Assembly (NCBI RefSeq): GCF_013393325.1
Contig: NZ_QJRC01000095.1
Span: 372,001-436,000, forward strand
Origin: Pseudomonas hunanensis
Lineage (GTDB): Bacteria; Pseudomonadota; Gammaproteobacteria; Pseudomonadales; Pseudomonadaceae
Length of the DNA: 64,000 nt
Direction of reading: 5' to 3'
Positions 1-9,197 of the stretch are shown here, piece after piece (position 1 is the first letter of the stretch; every line of letters begins with the position of its first letter). Both the position numbers and the translations under genes were made by a program. The notes beneath the pieces were generated by a model. The model made no database searches, had not been told where the DNA came from, and worked only from the letters and a program-made list of their open reading frames with translations.

Positions 1-821
1 AAGTTGTTCAACGACTTGGACATCTTCTCGCCATTGATACGGATCATGCCGCAGTGCATCCAGGCGTTGGCGTACTGCTTGCCAGTGGCCGCCTCGCTCT
101 GGGCAATCTCGTTCTCGTGGTGCGGGAACTCCAAGTCGCTGCCGCCACCGTGAATGTCGAAGCTCTCACCCAGGCAGCAGGTGGACATCACCGAGCACTC
201 GATGTGCCAGCCCGGACGACCTGGGCCCCATGGCGACTCCCAGCTCGGCTCGCCCGGCTTGACGCCTTTCCACAGCACGAAGTCCAGCGGGTCCTGCTTG
301 GCTTCGTCGACCTCGATGCGTGCGCCGATGCGCAGGTCTTCGATTTTCTTGCGCGACAGCTTGCCATAGCCGACGAACTTGCCGACGCGGTAGTACACGT
401 CGCCATTGCCCGGGGCGTAGGCGTAACCCTTGTCGATCAGGGTCTGGATCATCGCGTGCATGCCGGCGATATGGTCGGTGGCACGCGGCTCCTGGTCCGG
501 CGGCAGGATGTTCAGGCGACGCTCGTCTTCGTGCATCGCGTCGATCATGCGGGCGGTGAGCGCGTCGAAGGTTTCGCCGTTCTCGTTGGCCCGATTGATG
601 ATCTTGTCATCGATGTCGGTGATGTTGCGCACGTAGGTCAGGTCATAGCCGCTCTTGCGCAGCCAGCGGGTGACCAGGTCGAAGGCCACCATGCTGCGAC
701 CATGGCCCAGGTGGCAGTAGTCGTACACGGTCATGCCGCACACGTACATGCGCACCTTGTTGCCATCCAGCGGCTTGAAGGTTTCCTTCGCTTTGCTCAG
801 GGTGTTGTAAATGGTAAGCAC
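1..821 (-). CDS. cysS: Cysteinyl-tRNA synthetase, 3' part beyond the window edge
   Basis: Class I aminoacyl-tRNA synthetase that charges tRNA-Cys in the cytoplasm. About 273 N-terminal residues are visible. They contain the HIGH-type motif (HLGH in CGMTVYDYCHLGH), zinc ligands in HIECS and in FPHHENE, and the KMSKS signature (GEKMSKSLNN) right at the window edge, so the catalytic domain is nearly whole and only the anticodon-binding part is missing. The start is a GTG (GTG-CTT-ACC) 10 bases downstream of the glnS stop, so the two synthetase genes are tandem and probably co-transcribed. Confidence 0.96.
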   Translation of the reverse strand, partial: MLTIYNTLSKAKETFKPLDGNKVRMYVCGMTVYDYCHLGHGRSMVAFDLVTRWLRKSGYDLTYVRNITDIDDKIINRANENGETFDALTARMIDAMHEDERRLNILPPDQEPRATDHIAGMHAMIQTLIDKGYAYAPGNGDVYYRVGKFVGYGKLSRKKIEDLRIGARIEVDEAKQDPLDFVLWKGVKPGEPSWESPWGPGRPGWHIECSVMSTCCLGESFDIHGGGSDLEFPHHENEIAQSEAATGKQYANAWMHCGMIRINGEKMSKSLNN

Positions 822-830
822 GGTGGTTCC

Positions 831-2534
831 TCAGCTGCCCCAGGAGTCACGCAGGGTGACAGTGCGGTTGAACACCGGGCGGCCCGGCTGGCTGTCTTTC
901 AGGTCGGCGCAGAAGTAGCCTTCGCGCTCGAACTGGAAGCGGTCCTCGGGCTGCGCCTGCGCCAGCGACGGCTCGGCACGGCAACCGCTGAGCACTTGCA
1001 GCGAACCAGGGTTGATATTGTCCAGGAAGCTGCCGCCCTCCTCGGTCTTTTCCGGGTTCGGCGAGCGGAACAGGCGGTCGTACAGGCGCACTTCGCACTC
1101 GACGCTGCCCTCGGCCGGCACCCAGTGGATCACGCCTTTGACCTTGCGGCCTTCAGGGTTCTTGCCCAGGGTGTCCGGGTCGTACGAGCAACGCAGCTCG
1201 ACGATGTTGCCGTCGGCATCCTTGATGGCTTCGTCGGCGCGGATCACGTAGCTGCCACGCAGGCGCACTTCACCAGCCGGTTCCAGGCGCTTGTAGCCCT
1301 TCGGCGGCTCTTCCATGAAGTCGTCGCGGTCAATGTACAGCTCGCGGGAGAACGGCAGCACGCGCACACCCATGTCTTCCTTCGGGTGACGTGGCAGCTC
1401 AAGCTGCTCGACCTGGCCTTCGGGGTAGTTGGTGACGACCACTTTCAGCGGGCGCAGCACGCACATGGCGCGCGGTGCGGTGCGGTCCAGGTCGTCACGG
1501 ATGCTGAACTCCAGCATCGACATGTCGACCACGCCGTCGGAACGGTTGGTGCCGATCATTTCGCAGAAATTGCGGATCGAGGCCGGGGTGTAGCCACGGC
1601 GACGGAAGCCCGACAGGGTCGACATGCGTGGGTCGTCCCAGGCGTCGACGTGTTTCTCGTCCACCAACTGCTTGAGCTTGCGCTTGGAGGTGATGGTGTA
1701 GTTCAGGTTCAGGCGGCTGAACTCGTACTGGCGCGGATGTGCCGGCACCGGCAGGTTGTCGAGGAACCAGTCGTACAGCGGACGATGCCCTTCGAATTCC
1801 AGGGTGCAGATCGAGTGGGTAATGCCCTCGATGGCGTCCGACTGGCCGTGGGTAAAGTCGTAGTTGGGGTAGATGCACCATTTGTCACCGGTCTGGTGAT
1901 GGTGGGCATGGCGGATGCGGTACAGGATCGGGTCACGCAGGTTCATGTTCGGCGAGGCCATGTCGATCTTGGCCCGCAGCACGCGCTCGCCGTCCTTGAA
2001 CTCGCCGGCCTTCATGCGGGCGAACAGGTCGAGGTTTTCTTCCACGCTGCGCTCGCGGAACGGGCTGTTCTTGCCCGGCTCCTTGAGGTTGCCGCGGTAT
2101 TCCTTGGCTTGCTCAGGGGTCAGGTCGCAGACGTAGGCCTTGCCCTGCTTGATCAGCTCGACCGCCCAGTCGTGCAACTGGTCGAAGTAGTCGGAGGCAT
2201 AACGCACGTCGCCGGCCCAGTCGAAACCCAGCCACTTGACATCATTCTGGATGGCGTCGATGTACTCCTGGTCTTCCTTGGCCGGGTTGGTATCGTCGAA
2301 ACGCAGGTGGCAGACGCCGCCGAATTCCTTTGCCAGGCCAAAGTTGACGCAGATCGACTTGGCGTGGCCGATGTGCAGATAACCATTGGGCTCCGGCGGG
2401 AAACGGGTGACGATGCTGCTGTGCTTGCCCGAGTCCAGGTCGGCCTGGATGATCGGCCGCAGGAAGTTCGCAGGGACAGCGGGGGCGCCTTTGGCAGCGG
2501 CGTTGGGCGCGTTGTCGGCAGTGGGCTTGCTCAT
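831..2534 (-). CDS. glnS: Glutaminyl-tRNA synthetase
   Basis: Charges tRNA-Gln with glutamine. The 567-residue product shows the class I HIGH motif (PNGYLHIGHAKS) after a short N-terminal extension, and a KMSKS-like ITSKRK loop, followed by the beta-barrel anticodon-binding half. The start MSKPTADN was chosen over an upstream in-frame ATG because it gives the family's usual length (E. coli enzyme about 554 residues). It is the first gene of a probable glnS-cysS transcript and is divergent from ppiB. Confidence 0.97.
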   Translation of the reverse strand: MSKPTADNAPNAAAKGAPAVPANFLRPIIQADLDSGKHSSIVTRFPPEPNGYLHIGHAKSICVNFGLAKEFGGVCHLRFDDTNPAKEDQEYIDAIQNDVKWLGFDWAGDVRYASDYFDQLHDWAVELIKQGKAYVCDLTPEQAKEYRGNLKEPGKNSPFRERSVEENLDLFARMKAGEFKDGERVLRAKIDMASPNMNLRDPILYRIRHAHHHQTGDKWCIYPNYDFTHGQSDAIEGITHSICTLEFEGHRPLYDWFLDNLPVPAHPRQYEFSRLNLNYTITSKRKLKQLVDEKHVDAWDDPRMSTLSGFRRRGYTPASIRNFCEMIGTNRSDGVVDMSMLEFSIRDDLDRTAPRAMCVLRPLKVVVTNYPEGQVEQLELPRHPKEDMGVRVLPFSRELYIDRDDFMEEPPKGYKRLEPAGEVRLRGSYVIRADEAIKDADGNIVELRCSYDPDTLGKNPEGRKVKGVIHWVPAEGSVECEVRLYDRLFRSPNPEKTEEGGSFLDNINPGSLQVLSGCRAEPSLAQAQPEDRFQFEREGYFCADLKDSQPGRPVFNRTVTLRDSWGS

Positions 2535-2782
2535 AGGATCCTTGAATGCGTGTGTCCAGCCTGGGTAGGCCGATTGAATCAAAGGGCCTATCATAGCCGA
2601 AGCAGTCAAGCTGCTGACAGTCGGGCCCAAACAAACTGATGTGATTTATCACGGCTTTTTGCCGCAGCCTGGCAAAATGGCCAGTGCGCGCCATGTGTCG
2701 AGTTCGCCTGATCCTGCGTCAGGTGATAACCCGCGCACTGCGCACCCTAATTTCTGATTGCCTTGAAAGAGCGAGTTTCAGC

Positions 2783-3283
2783 ATGTCCAAAGTCAAACTG
2801 AGCACCAACCACGGCGACATCGTCCTGCAGCTGGACGCCGAGAAAGCGCCTCTGACTACCGAAAACTTCGTTCAGTACGTCAAGGAAGGCCACTACGATG
2901 GCACCGTATTCCACCGTGTCATCAAGGGCTTCATGATCCAGGGCGGCGGCTTCGAGGCCGGCATGAGCCAGAAGAAAACCCGCGCCAGCATCCAGAACGA
3001 AGCCGACAACGGCCTGAAGAACAAGAAGTACAGCATCGCCATGGCCCGCACCATGGAGCCGCACTCCGCCTCGGCGCAGTTCTTCATCAACGCCTCCGAC
3101 AACGACTTCCTCAACCACAGCGGCAAGAACGTGCAGGGCTGGGGCTACGCCGTGTTCGGCGAAGTGATCGAAGGCCGTGAAATTGTCGACGCTATCGAAA
3201 AAGTCGCCACCGGCTCCAAAGCGGGTCACCAGGACGTACCGAAAGACGACGTGATCATCGAGAAAGCCGAGATCATTGAGTGA
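2783..3283 (+). CDS. ppiB: Peptidyl-prolyl cis-trans isomerase B (cyclophilin)
   Basis: Cytoplasmic cyclophilin-type prolyl isomerase of 166 residues. The core cyclophilin signatures are present: [13 protein letters not shown] near residue 45 (active-site Arg and Phe) and SAQFFIN near residue 100. No signal peptide is visible, which fits the cytoplasmic PpiB form rather than PpiA. The stop codon overlaps the GTG start of lpxH by four bases, so the two are translationally coupled. The ATG at MSKVKLS begins the conserved domain; the longer open frame upstream has no homologous look. Confidence 0.96.
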
Positions 3284-4002
3284 TACTGCTGATCTCCGAT
3301 CTGCATCTGCAAGAAGAACGCCCGGATATTTCCCGGGCGTTTCTTGATCTGCTCGATGGCCGTGCCCGCCACGCCAAGGCGCTGTACATTCTTGGCGACT
3401 TTTTCGAAGCGTGGATCGGTGACGATGCCATGACGCCCTTCCAGCAGTCGATCTGCCAGGCGATGCGCCGGCTGAGCGACAGCGGCACGGCCATCTACCT
3501 GATGCACGGCAACCGTGATTTCCTGATTGGCCAGGCCTTCTGCGACGCCGCAGGCTGCACGCTACTGAGCGACCCCAGCGTGATCGAGCTGGGCGGTGAA
3601 CAGGTGCTGCTGATGCATGGCGACACTTTGTGCACCCGCGACCTGGGTTACATGAAAATGCGCCGTTTGCTGCGCAACCCGCTGAGCTTGTGGATTTTGC
3701 GCCACCTGCCGTTGTCGTCCCGCTACAAGCTGGCGCGCAAGCTGCGCAGCGAAAGCCGCACGCAAACGCGGATGAAATCCACCGAAATTGTCGACGTCAC
3801 GCCGGAGGAAGTACCGAAGGTGATGGCGGCGCATGGCGTGCGCACGCTGGTGCATGGCCATACCCACCGCCCGGCGATCCACAAGCTGATGGTCGATGGG
3901 CAGCCAGCACGGCGCATCGTGCTGGGCGACTGGGACCGCCGGGGTTGGGCCCTGCAGGTTGACGAGCAAGGGTTCCAGCTGGCGCCGTTCGAGTTTTCCT
4001 GA
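3280..4002 (+). CDS. lpxH: UDP-2,3-diacylglucosamine diphosphatase
   Basis: Lipid A pathway enzyme that hydrolyses UDP-2,3-diacylglucosamine to lipid X at the inner face of the cytoplasmic membrane. The 240-residue calcineurin-like phosphoesterase shows the metal-binding blocks in order: SDLHL at residues 6-10, [17 protein letters not shown] and HGHTHRPA. The start is GTG, overlapping the ppiB stop (GTGA). The length matches other LpxH proteins. Confidence 0.95.
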
Positions 4003-4027
4003 CCCCGACACCAGCGGGTTGCCAGCA

Positions 4028-4062
4028 CTGGCCACTTCGGGGGTGACCCGCGAAGTGGCCAG
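4028..4062. terminator. Perfect 12-bp inverted repeat between convergent genes
   Basis: CTGGCCACTTCG pairs with CGAAGTGGCCAG across an 11-base centre that can itself pair (GGGTGACCC). It lies between the convergent lpxH and acylase genes. There is no U-run on either side, so it is more likely a transcript-end stabiliser or a bidirectional weak terminator than a classical one. Confidence 0.6.
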
Positions 4063-4068
4063 CATGCC

Positions 4069-6378
4069 TTACTGCTGCGCCATTGCCCCCTTGTCCCGCT
4101 CACTGATCACCAATTCCCGGTACTCAGGGTCCGCCTTGATCTGTGCCTCGGTAAACGGTATCAGCGCCAGTTGCTTGGCCGCGAAGGCCTTGGTCTGGTC
4201 ACTGGCGTGCGCCGAAGCGGCCTCGCTGGACTGCGAGAACGCCAGCAGCCCACGCGCCTCTGGCCCTTTGTCGGTGAAGCTGACCAGTTGCAGGTAGCTG
4301 GTACCACTGACCACCAGCCGCTTGCCGTGCCCGTGCGGCACGCTGTAAATCGCGTTGTACACCCCCAGCGCCTGCGGGCCACCCGGTACCGGCGTGCCAT
4401 CAAGCGCCTGCTGCACCTGCCCCCAACGCGCCTCCCCGGCCACGCCACTCTCACTTACCTGCTTGATCGACGCCAGTGCTGCATCGTGTACCAGCTTACG
4501 CACCGCGGCTTGCTCGACCGCAAGGCCGCGCGGGGTGTGCTGCGGGTCGGCCGGGTCGAACGCCACCCGCCAGCTTTCCGGGTGCTCGGCCAAGGCAGTG
4601 AACAGATTCTGGAAATGCACCAGGCCAATGCCACTGTCCAGGTCGGCCTTGCCGTTCCAGGCAGCCAGGCTGCTGCACACGGCCTGCACATCCGCGCTGG
4701 CACCCTTGCACCATTGCAGCAGGTCCGGCAGCACCAGGCTGGCCAGGTAGACCTCGTCATCGGTGACCATGCGCTGCAGCTCATCCACACCCAACCGGGC
4801 GGTGCCTTGCAAACGCTGCAGGGCAAAACGGCCACGCATGCCCAGCGGCTGGTCATTGCGGCTGACCAAGGGTGAGTAGCCGGTCAGCGGCTGTGCAGGG
4901 TTCGCCATCCAGGCCGGGTCGTTGGAGTTTTGCACGAAGTCTTCACGCTCGAGGCTCGGCAGCAAGCGGGCCGGGAAAATGCCCGGTTGCGCCGCCTGCG
5001 CGTCCACCTTCCACTGGCAGGCGCTACGCGAACCATCCAGCACCACCACGCGCCCTTGCGCCTGCGGGTTGCTGCAGGTATCCAGCAGTTGCTGGTCGAC
5101 ATAGGGCACGACCGACTGGTTCAGGTACAAAGCCCGCCCACCCTGGTCCACGGCCAGCGTGTTGACCCAAGGGATGCCTTGCAACTGCTCGACCGAACCC
5201 TTCAATGCCGCGAGGCTGTCGGCACGGTTGATCTGGTACCACTGCTGCAATACACGTGTGTTCTCAAGGTTGGCGTCACGCAAGCTGTAGGCCGCATGCA
5301 CATCCCAGTCCAGGCGACCTGGCCATTGCACCACCGGGCCGAACTGAGAGCTGTAGACCTGCCGCGCTACCTGGCTCAGGCTGCCATCCTCGGCCTTGAC
5401 CGCCACACGGATGGTTTGCCGGGCCAGCGGTAGCGACCTGCCATCGAGCAAGTAGCGCGTCGGGTCCTTGGGGTCGAGCTGCAGGCGGTAGAGGGTGAAG
5501 TGCTTAGAGGTGTCGACGGTGTGCGTCCACGCCAGGTGCTGGTTGAAACCGATGTTGATCATCGGCAGGCCCGGTAATGCTGCGCCCATCACGTCGAGCT
5601 GGCCTGGAATGGTCAGTTGCATCTGGTAAAAGCGCATGCCGCCCATCCACGGGAAGTGGGGGTTGGCCAGCAACAGGCCGCGGCCATTGGCCGAACGCTG
5701 CGCACCTACTGCCACAGCATTGCTGCCGCGCTCCGAGGCGAACCGCTCCTGCCGGGCCAGCGCAGCGGCAAAACCCGCTGAGGATGCCTGGCGGGTCAGT
5801 GCTGGAGGGTGTGCCCCCGCCAGCGCCTCGACGAACTGCCCGACACCGCCCTCGGCCAGCAACCGGCGGGTCAGTTTGACCAGGTCCTGGCTGCTGATAG
5901 GCCGCACCCACTCACCCTCGCCGCATTCGGCGGGCAGCCCTTGGCCACGGCGCTCGGCCAATGCCCGGTTGTAGCCGCTGGCATAACCCGCCAGCAGTGC
6001 CTGTACCGGCGCTGGCTGTGCCTGCAGGAACGCATCGACCGCCGCCGGGCTGTTGAGCCAGGTGAAAAACAGGTCGCTGGCCAGGTTGTCACGCTGCTCC
6101 AGGGTCTTGCCCTTGGCGCCGAAAAAGCGCGATCGCTCACCGCTCACGGTCAGCACTTCATTGGCCAGCAGGCACAGGTTGTCCTGGGCATAGACATAGC
6201 CAACGCCATAGCCCAGGCCGCGCTCATCCTTGGCCACGATATGCGGCACGCCAAAACTGGTGCGACGGATCTGGGCACTGGTATCGGCTACGGCGGGCTG
6301 CGCCTGTACGCCGATACTGAAGGCCACCAGGGCAGCGGCCAGGCCGGCGCACGTCATGGGACGGGAAAGTGGAAACAC
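4069..6378 (-). CDS. hacB: Acyl-homoserine lactone acylase / penicillin-amidase-fold Ntn hydrolase
   Basis: Periplasmic N-terminal-nucleophile hydrolase of about 770 residues made as a precursor: a signal peptide ending near VQAQPA, an alpha chain, then autocleavage before the catalytic Ser in ERG-SNAVAVG (about residue 219), which starts the beta chain. In Pseudomonas, relatives named HacB, QuiP or PvdQ cleave the amide of acyl-homoserine lactones, while other family members act on penicillin-type amides. An in-frame GTG at 6384 overlaps the AGGAG motif; the GTG at 6378 sits five bases after it, so 6378 is preferred. HacB is chosen by resemblance and local gene order; substrate range is inferred. 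Confidence 0.8.
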   Translation of the reverse strand: MFPLSRPMTCAGLAAALVAFSIGVQAQPAVADTSAQIRRTSFGVPHIVAKDERGLGYGVGYVYAQDNLCLLANEVLTVSGERSRFFGAKGKTLEQRDNLASDLFFTWLNSPAAVDAFLQAQPAPVQALLAGYASGYNRALAERRGQGLPAECGEGEWVRPISSQDLVKLTRRLLAEGGVGQFVEALAGAHPPALTRQASSAGFAAALARQERFASERGSNAVAVGAQRSANGRGLLLANPHFPWMGGMRFYQMQLTIPGQLDVMGAALPGLPMINIGFNQHLAWTHTVDTSKHFTLYRLQLDPKDPTRYLLDGRSLPLARQTIRVAVKAEDGSLSQVARQVYSSQFGPVVQWPGRLDWDVHAAYSLRDANLENTRVLQQWYQINRADSLAALKGSVEQLQGIPWVNTLAVDQGGRALYLNQSVVPYVDQQLLDTCSNPQAQGRVVVLDGSRSACQWKVDAQAAQPGIFPARLLPSLEREDFVQNSNDPAWMANPAQPLTGYSPLVSRNDQPLGMRGRFALQRLQGTARLGVDELQRMVTDDEVYLASLVLPDLLQWCKGASADVQAVCSSLAAWNGKADLDSGIGLVHFQNLFTALAEHPESWRVAFDPADPQHTPRGLAVEQAAVRKLVHDAALASIKQVSESGVAGEARWGQVQQALDGTPVPGGPQALGVYNAIYSVPHGHGKRLVVSGTSYLQLVSFTDKGPEARGLLAFSQSSEAASAHASDQTKAFAAKQLALIPFTEAQIKADPEYRELVISERDKGAMAQQ

Positions 6379-6574
6379 GGGCACTCCTCGGATTCGGGGG
6401 TCATCCCGATCAGACGAATGGCCAGATGAAAATTTTACGTATTACAAGGCGATGGAACGTCTTGATGAGGAGCAGGCATTTTTTTTACGAGTGGGTTGCA
6501 GTTTTTGCGTTCTCATTCGTCCTAGTAAGTGAGGCAACCACATTTCGGGTTCGTCCACGAAAAGGAGCATTCAC

Positions 6575-6949
6575 ATGTACAACCCGCAACCCTCGATCCA
6601 GGCCGGGCGCGTCCCAGGCAAAGCGCCCAATGGACAGGACGCTTTTTCTGAAGAACGCATCGGCAATGAACAGATCCGCGAGCTGCTGCGCACCTTCGGC
6701 CTGCGCACCAGCCTGATCCGCCTCAAGGTGATCGACGCTTTGCACGCCGCCGACCGCAATGGCCGCAGTATTGGCGTGCGCGGTGTGCATGCACAACTGG
6801 AACAACTGGATATCCCGTTGTCGTTCCTCAGTGTGCGCGAAGTACTCAAGCGCCTGTGCACCGAAGGCGTCATCCAGCTGGGTAGCGACAAATGTTACAG
6901 CCTCAACCCCCAGGCGCGTGCCGTACTGGAGCAAACACTCTCGCGCTGA
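6575..6949 (+). CDS. Fur-like winged-helix protein without dimerisation/metal domain
   Basis: A 124-residue protein. Residues about 30-115 look like the Fur-family winged-helix domain (IRELLRTFGLRTSLIRLKVIDAL, then VHAQLEQL and SVREVLKRLCTEGVI). After the wing the protein ends, so the HxHxHH/CxxC metal-sensing and dimerisation half of Fur, Zur or PerR is absent. The first 28 residues are low complexity. It may act as a small DNA-binding regulator without metal sensing; its target is unknown. It is divergent from the acylase gene across about 200 bases. Confidence 0.75.
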   Translation: MYNPQPSIQAGRVPGKAPNGQDAFSEERIGNEQIRELLRTFGLRTSLIRLKVIDALHAADRNGRSIGVRGVHAQLEQLDIPLSFLSVREVLKRLCTEGVIQLGSDKCYSLNPQARAVLEQTLSR

Positions 6950-6955
6950 GCGCAT

Positions 6956-6977
6956 GGCCGGCCATGCCTGGCCGGCC
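6956..6977. terminator. Hairpin between convergent genes
   Basis: GGCCGGCCA and TGGCCGGCC form a perfect 9-bp stem around a TGCC loop, immediately after the stop of the Fur-like gene and before the end of the convergent small membrane protein gene. No T-tract follows, so termination strength is uncertain. Confidence 0.55.
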
Positions 6978-6985
6978 CGCGCAGA

Positions 6986-7174
6986 TCAGGGCTTGACCTT
7001 GCGCCGCAGAATGCCGTTGATCACCACGACCACCACGGCAATGGCGATGGCCAGCATCTGGAAGGTCTGTTCACTGATTGTGCCCTGCTTCTGCAGATGG
7101 GACAGGCCCAGCATCAGGCCCAGTACCACCAGGATGATCAAAAGTGAATATTTGAGGCGCTGCACGTGTGTCAT
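6986..7174 (-). CDS. Small two-helix membrane protein
   Basis: A 62-residue protein with two hydrophobic stretches, residues about 9-25 (SLLIILVVLGLMLGLSH) and 39-56 (MLAIAIAVVVVVINGIL), joined by a short polar loop and ending in basic residues (RRKVKP). It looks like a helical hairpin in the cytoplasmic membrane with a cytoplasmic basic tail. It is a conserved type of small Pseudomonas protein of unknown function. It is divergent from the secreted-protein gene that follows. Confidence 0.75.
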   Translation of the reverse strand: MTHVQRLKYSLLIILVVLGLMLGLSHLQKQGTISEQTFQMLAIAIAVVVVVINGILRRKVKP

Positions 7175-7325
7175 CGAAGGTTCCTTGCAACATCAGGGGC
7201 AAATGGCTCGCAACGAGCGGCGGCAATGATACAACGGTCACTGCCCACAGCGCTGTATTTCCTGCTGGGTGGGGCAGCGCGGGCCTGAAAGCATGGGAGT
7301 TCCAAGCACCCATGCCGGAGGCACC

Positions 7326-7784
7326 ATGTACAAAACGTTGCTGTTCGCATCGCTGTTTCTGTCCCCCCTCTCCCTTCATGCGCTGGACACCCAGCAGACG
7401 CCTGACGAACACCTGCTCGAACTGGGCCACCAGTTGGCTACCCATGCCGGTGCCAGCCAATGGCAACAATTGTGGCAACGTGTCCGCCAGGCCGGCTACC
7501 TGCAGGCTGGTGCTGCGCCGGTACATTTCAGCGTGCCTGCGGCCCGGTTACCCGACCTGGCTCGGCAAACCCTGGCCCAGGCCGACCAGGTACAGGCACT
7601 GCGCCAGACACAGGCACTGTACCGCCGCAGCTTTGCCGGCCCGGCCATTGGCCAGCGCAACGGGCAGCCGTTGCATGCGCTTTGCCTGTTGGTCGATTGG
7701 CGCACATTGCCCCAAGGCATGCGCGCCACCCCTCACGCCTACCTGGCTAGCGCCAGCTTGCTGAGCAGCTATCCGTGCGACTGA
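7326..7784 (+). CDS. Secreted protein of unknown function
   Basis: A 152-residue protein beginning with a clear signal peptide (MYKTLLFASLFLSPLSLHA, cleavage before LDTQQ). The mature part is Gln/Ala/Leu-rich and probably helical, with a late conserved-looking block containing two Cys residues (HALCLLVDW and SSYPCD) that could form a periplasmic disulphide. A GGAGG sequence six bases before the ATG decides the start. No family was recognised. Confidence 0.7.
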   Translation: MYKTLLFASLFLSPLSLHALDTQQTPDEHLLELGHQLATHAGASQWQQLWQRVRQAGYLQAGAAPVHFSVPAARLPDLARQTLAQADQVQALRQTQALYRRSFAGPAIGQRNGQPLHALCLLVDWRTLPQGMRATPHAYLASASLLSSYPCD

Positions 7785-8033
7785 TGGTTGCCTGACCCAT
7801 TCGCATCAATGGGAGTAACCAGATGGGTCGCCTTACGGTACAGCCGGAAGTCAACGCGATTTCCTACACCGCCAGATATCGTTGCCTGCAAAACCTACTC
7901 ACCGAAGCTACAACCCCCAGCCCCTATGTCGCCTAGCGACGCGCCTTGGCTGTCGCACAGAATTTGCTCACACCTTCGACATAACGCCGTGGGTGATCGG
8001 GTCGCACATCCACCCATCCCGAAGGAGCGCCAT
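7785..8033. other. Intergenic stretch upstream of the Mor-like gene
   Basis: About 250 bases without a supported gene. An open frame runs through it into the Mor-like gene, but it has no ribosome binding site and no family resemblance upstream of the ATG at 8034. The composition looks less GC-biased than the neighbours. No repeat or clear promoter was identified. Confidence 0.5.
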
Positions 8034-8414
8034 ATGCAACTGCCAGATTTGAGCCAGATCGATATCAGCCAACTGCCCCACTCGTTGCAGGCCTTGATCG
8101 AGTGTATCGGTATCGAAAACGCCTACCAGCTCACCTGCGCCTACGGCGGCAGGCCCAAATACATTCCCAAGCACCGCGAGCGCACCAAGCTCGCCGACGT
8201 GCTGCCAGCCGAAGCGTTAGACGCACTGATCAAGCGCTTTGCCGGGGTCGCACTGGAAATTCCCAAGGCTGACCACTTTCTGCGCCAACTGCGCAACCAG
8301 CAGATCCAGAAGGAAAGCGCCAACGGCTTGTCACGCAGCCTGCTGGCGAACAAGTACGGCCTGAGCCTGCGCCAGATCGGCAACATCCGGCGCCAGGAGC
8401 CTTGCACTCGCTGA
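8034..8414 (+). CDS. Mor-type (phage Mu middle-operon) transcription activator homologue
   Basis: A 126-residue protein resembling the Mor/C activators of Mu-like phages: an N-terminal helical dimerisation region (LPHSLQALIECIGIENAYQLTCAYGG), the segment RPKYIPKHRERTKLADVLPAEALDALIKRFAG, and a C-terminal helix-turn-helix (NGLSRSLLANKYGLSLRQIGNIRR). GAAGGAG eight bases before the ATG fixes the start. Mor proteins activate promoters by binding as dimers next to RNA polymerase. No phage structural genes surround it, so it is either a domesticated remnant or the regulator of the DUF2589 genes just downstream. Confidence 0.75.
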   Translation: MQLPDLSQIDISQLPHSLQALIECIGIENAYQLTCAYGGRPKYIPKHRERTKLADVLPAEALDALIKRFAGVALEIPKADHFLRQLRNQQIQKESANGLSRSLLANKYGLSLRQIGNIRRQEPCTR

Positions 8415-8478
8415 TACCCAAGCACCGTAGCAGCCCTTATGCGGCCGCCTCAACCCACCAGAAGATGAGTTTCCTTAT

Positions 8479-9123
8479 ATGTCGATAGATAACAGCCTGA
8501 TTGGCTCCGTCATCAACGCCCTGCCGATGGACCGCCTGATTGCTGGCCCCTTGCAGGCCATGGTCCAGGCGCAGGTGACTGCCAGTAAATCGTACGCCGA
8601 CTTTCTGATGCAGGTGTGCGTCCAGGATGGCAAGGCCGTCGCCATCCAGTTCGACTACGACGAAACCATCGTCGACGAACAAGGCGAATACAAGGGTGTA
8701 GTCAGCAAGACCATGAAAGTGCCGCTGCTGGCGGCCATTACCCACCCGAACATTTCCATTGAAGAGGGTAATGTCGAGTTCGAGCTGGTCATCAGCCAGA
8801 TGTCCGAAGATGTATCCAGCAAGGACATGAATGCAGAAACGACCGCCTCCCTGGGCTGGGGGCCGTTCAAGCTGAACGTGAAAGGCAGCGTGAGCCACAA
8901 GTCCACGCAAACCCGCAAGACAGATACCCGCGCCCGCTATGCCTTCAACACGACCTTGAAACGCCAGGAACCGCCCGAAGCGATGATGAGGGTAATCGAG
9001 TTTCTGACTGACGCCGCGACCAAGCCAACCGTTGTCAGAACGGCCGCGCTGGAAAGCCCGGACGAAATTTCCCAGGCCGATACCTTGAAAGGGCCTGAGC
9101 CTGAAAAACTACCGACCCCTTAA
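8479..9123 (+). CDS. DUF2589 family protein (first of a pair)
   Basis: A 214-residue soluble protein. Residues 1-45 are a helical start (LIGSVINALPMDRLIAGPLQAMVQ) typical of DUF2589, followed by a beta-rich domain including KVPLLAAITHPNISIEEGNVEFELV and a second beta segment (FKLNVKGSVSHKS). The last 40 residues are Pro/Glu-rich and probably disordered. No signal peptide or catalytic motif is visible, and the family's function is not established. It lies 64 bases after the Mor-like gene and before its paralogue, suggesting one transcript. Confidence 0.8.
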   Translation: MSIDNSLIGSVINALPMDRLIAGPLQAMVQAQVTASKSYADFLMQVCVQDGKAVAIQFDYDETIVDEQGEYKGVVSKTMKVPLLAAITHPNISIEEGNVEFELVISQMSEDVSSKDMNAETTASLGWGPFKLNVKGSVSHKSTQTRKTDTRARYAFNTTLKRQEPPEAMMRVIEFLTDAATKPTVVRTAALESPDEISQADTLKGPEPEKLPTP

Positions 9124-9197
9124 GACCCTTGCACTTCACCCTCGAGCCCCTCTTCCCGCAATGAGAGGGGCATAACCTGGCTTGAGGAGTCGGATCG

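Noticed and set aside
54..2639. 861-codon open frame opposite glnS/cysS
   Set aside because: Antisense to two certain synthetase genes; such long frames arise from high-GC third-position bias. Product shows no family resemblance.
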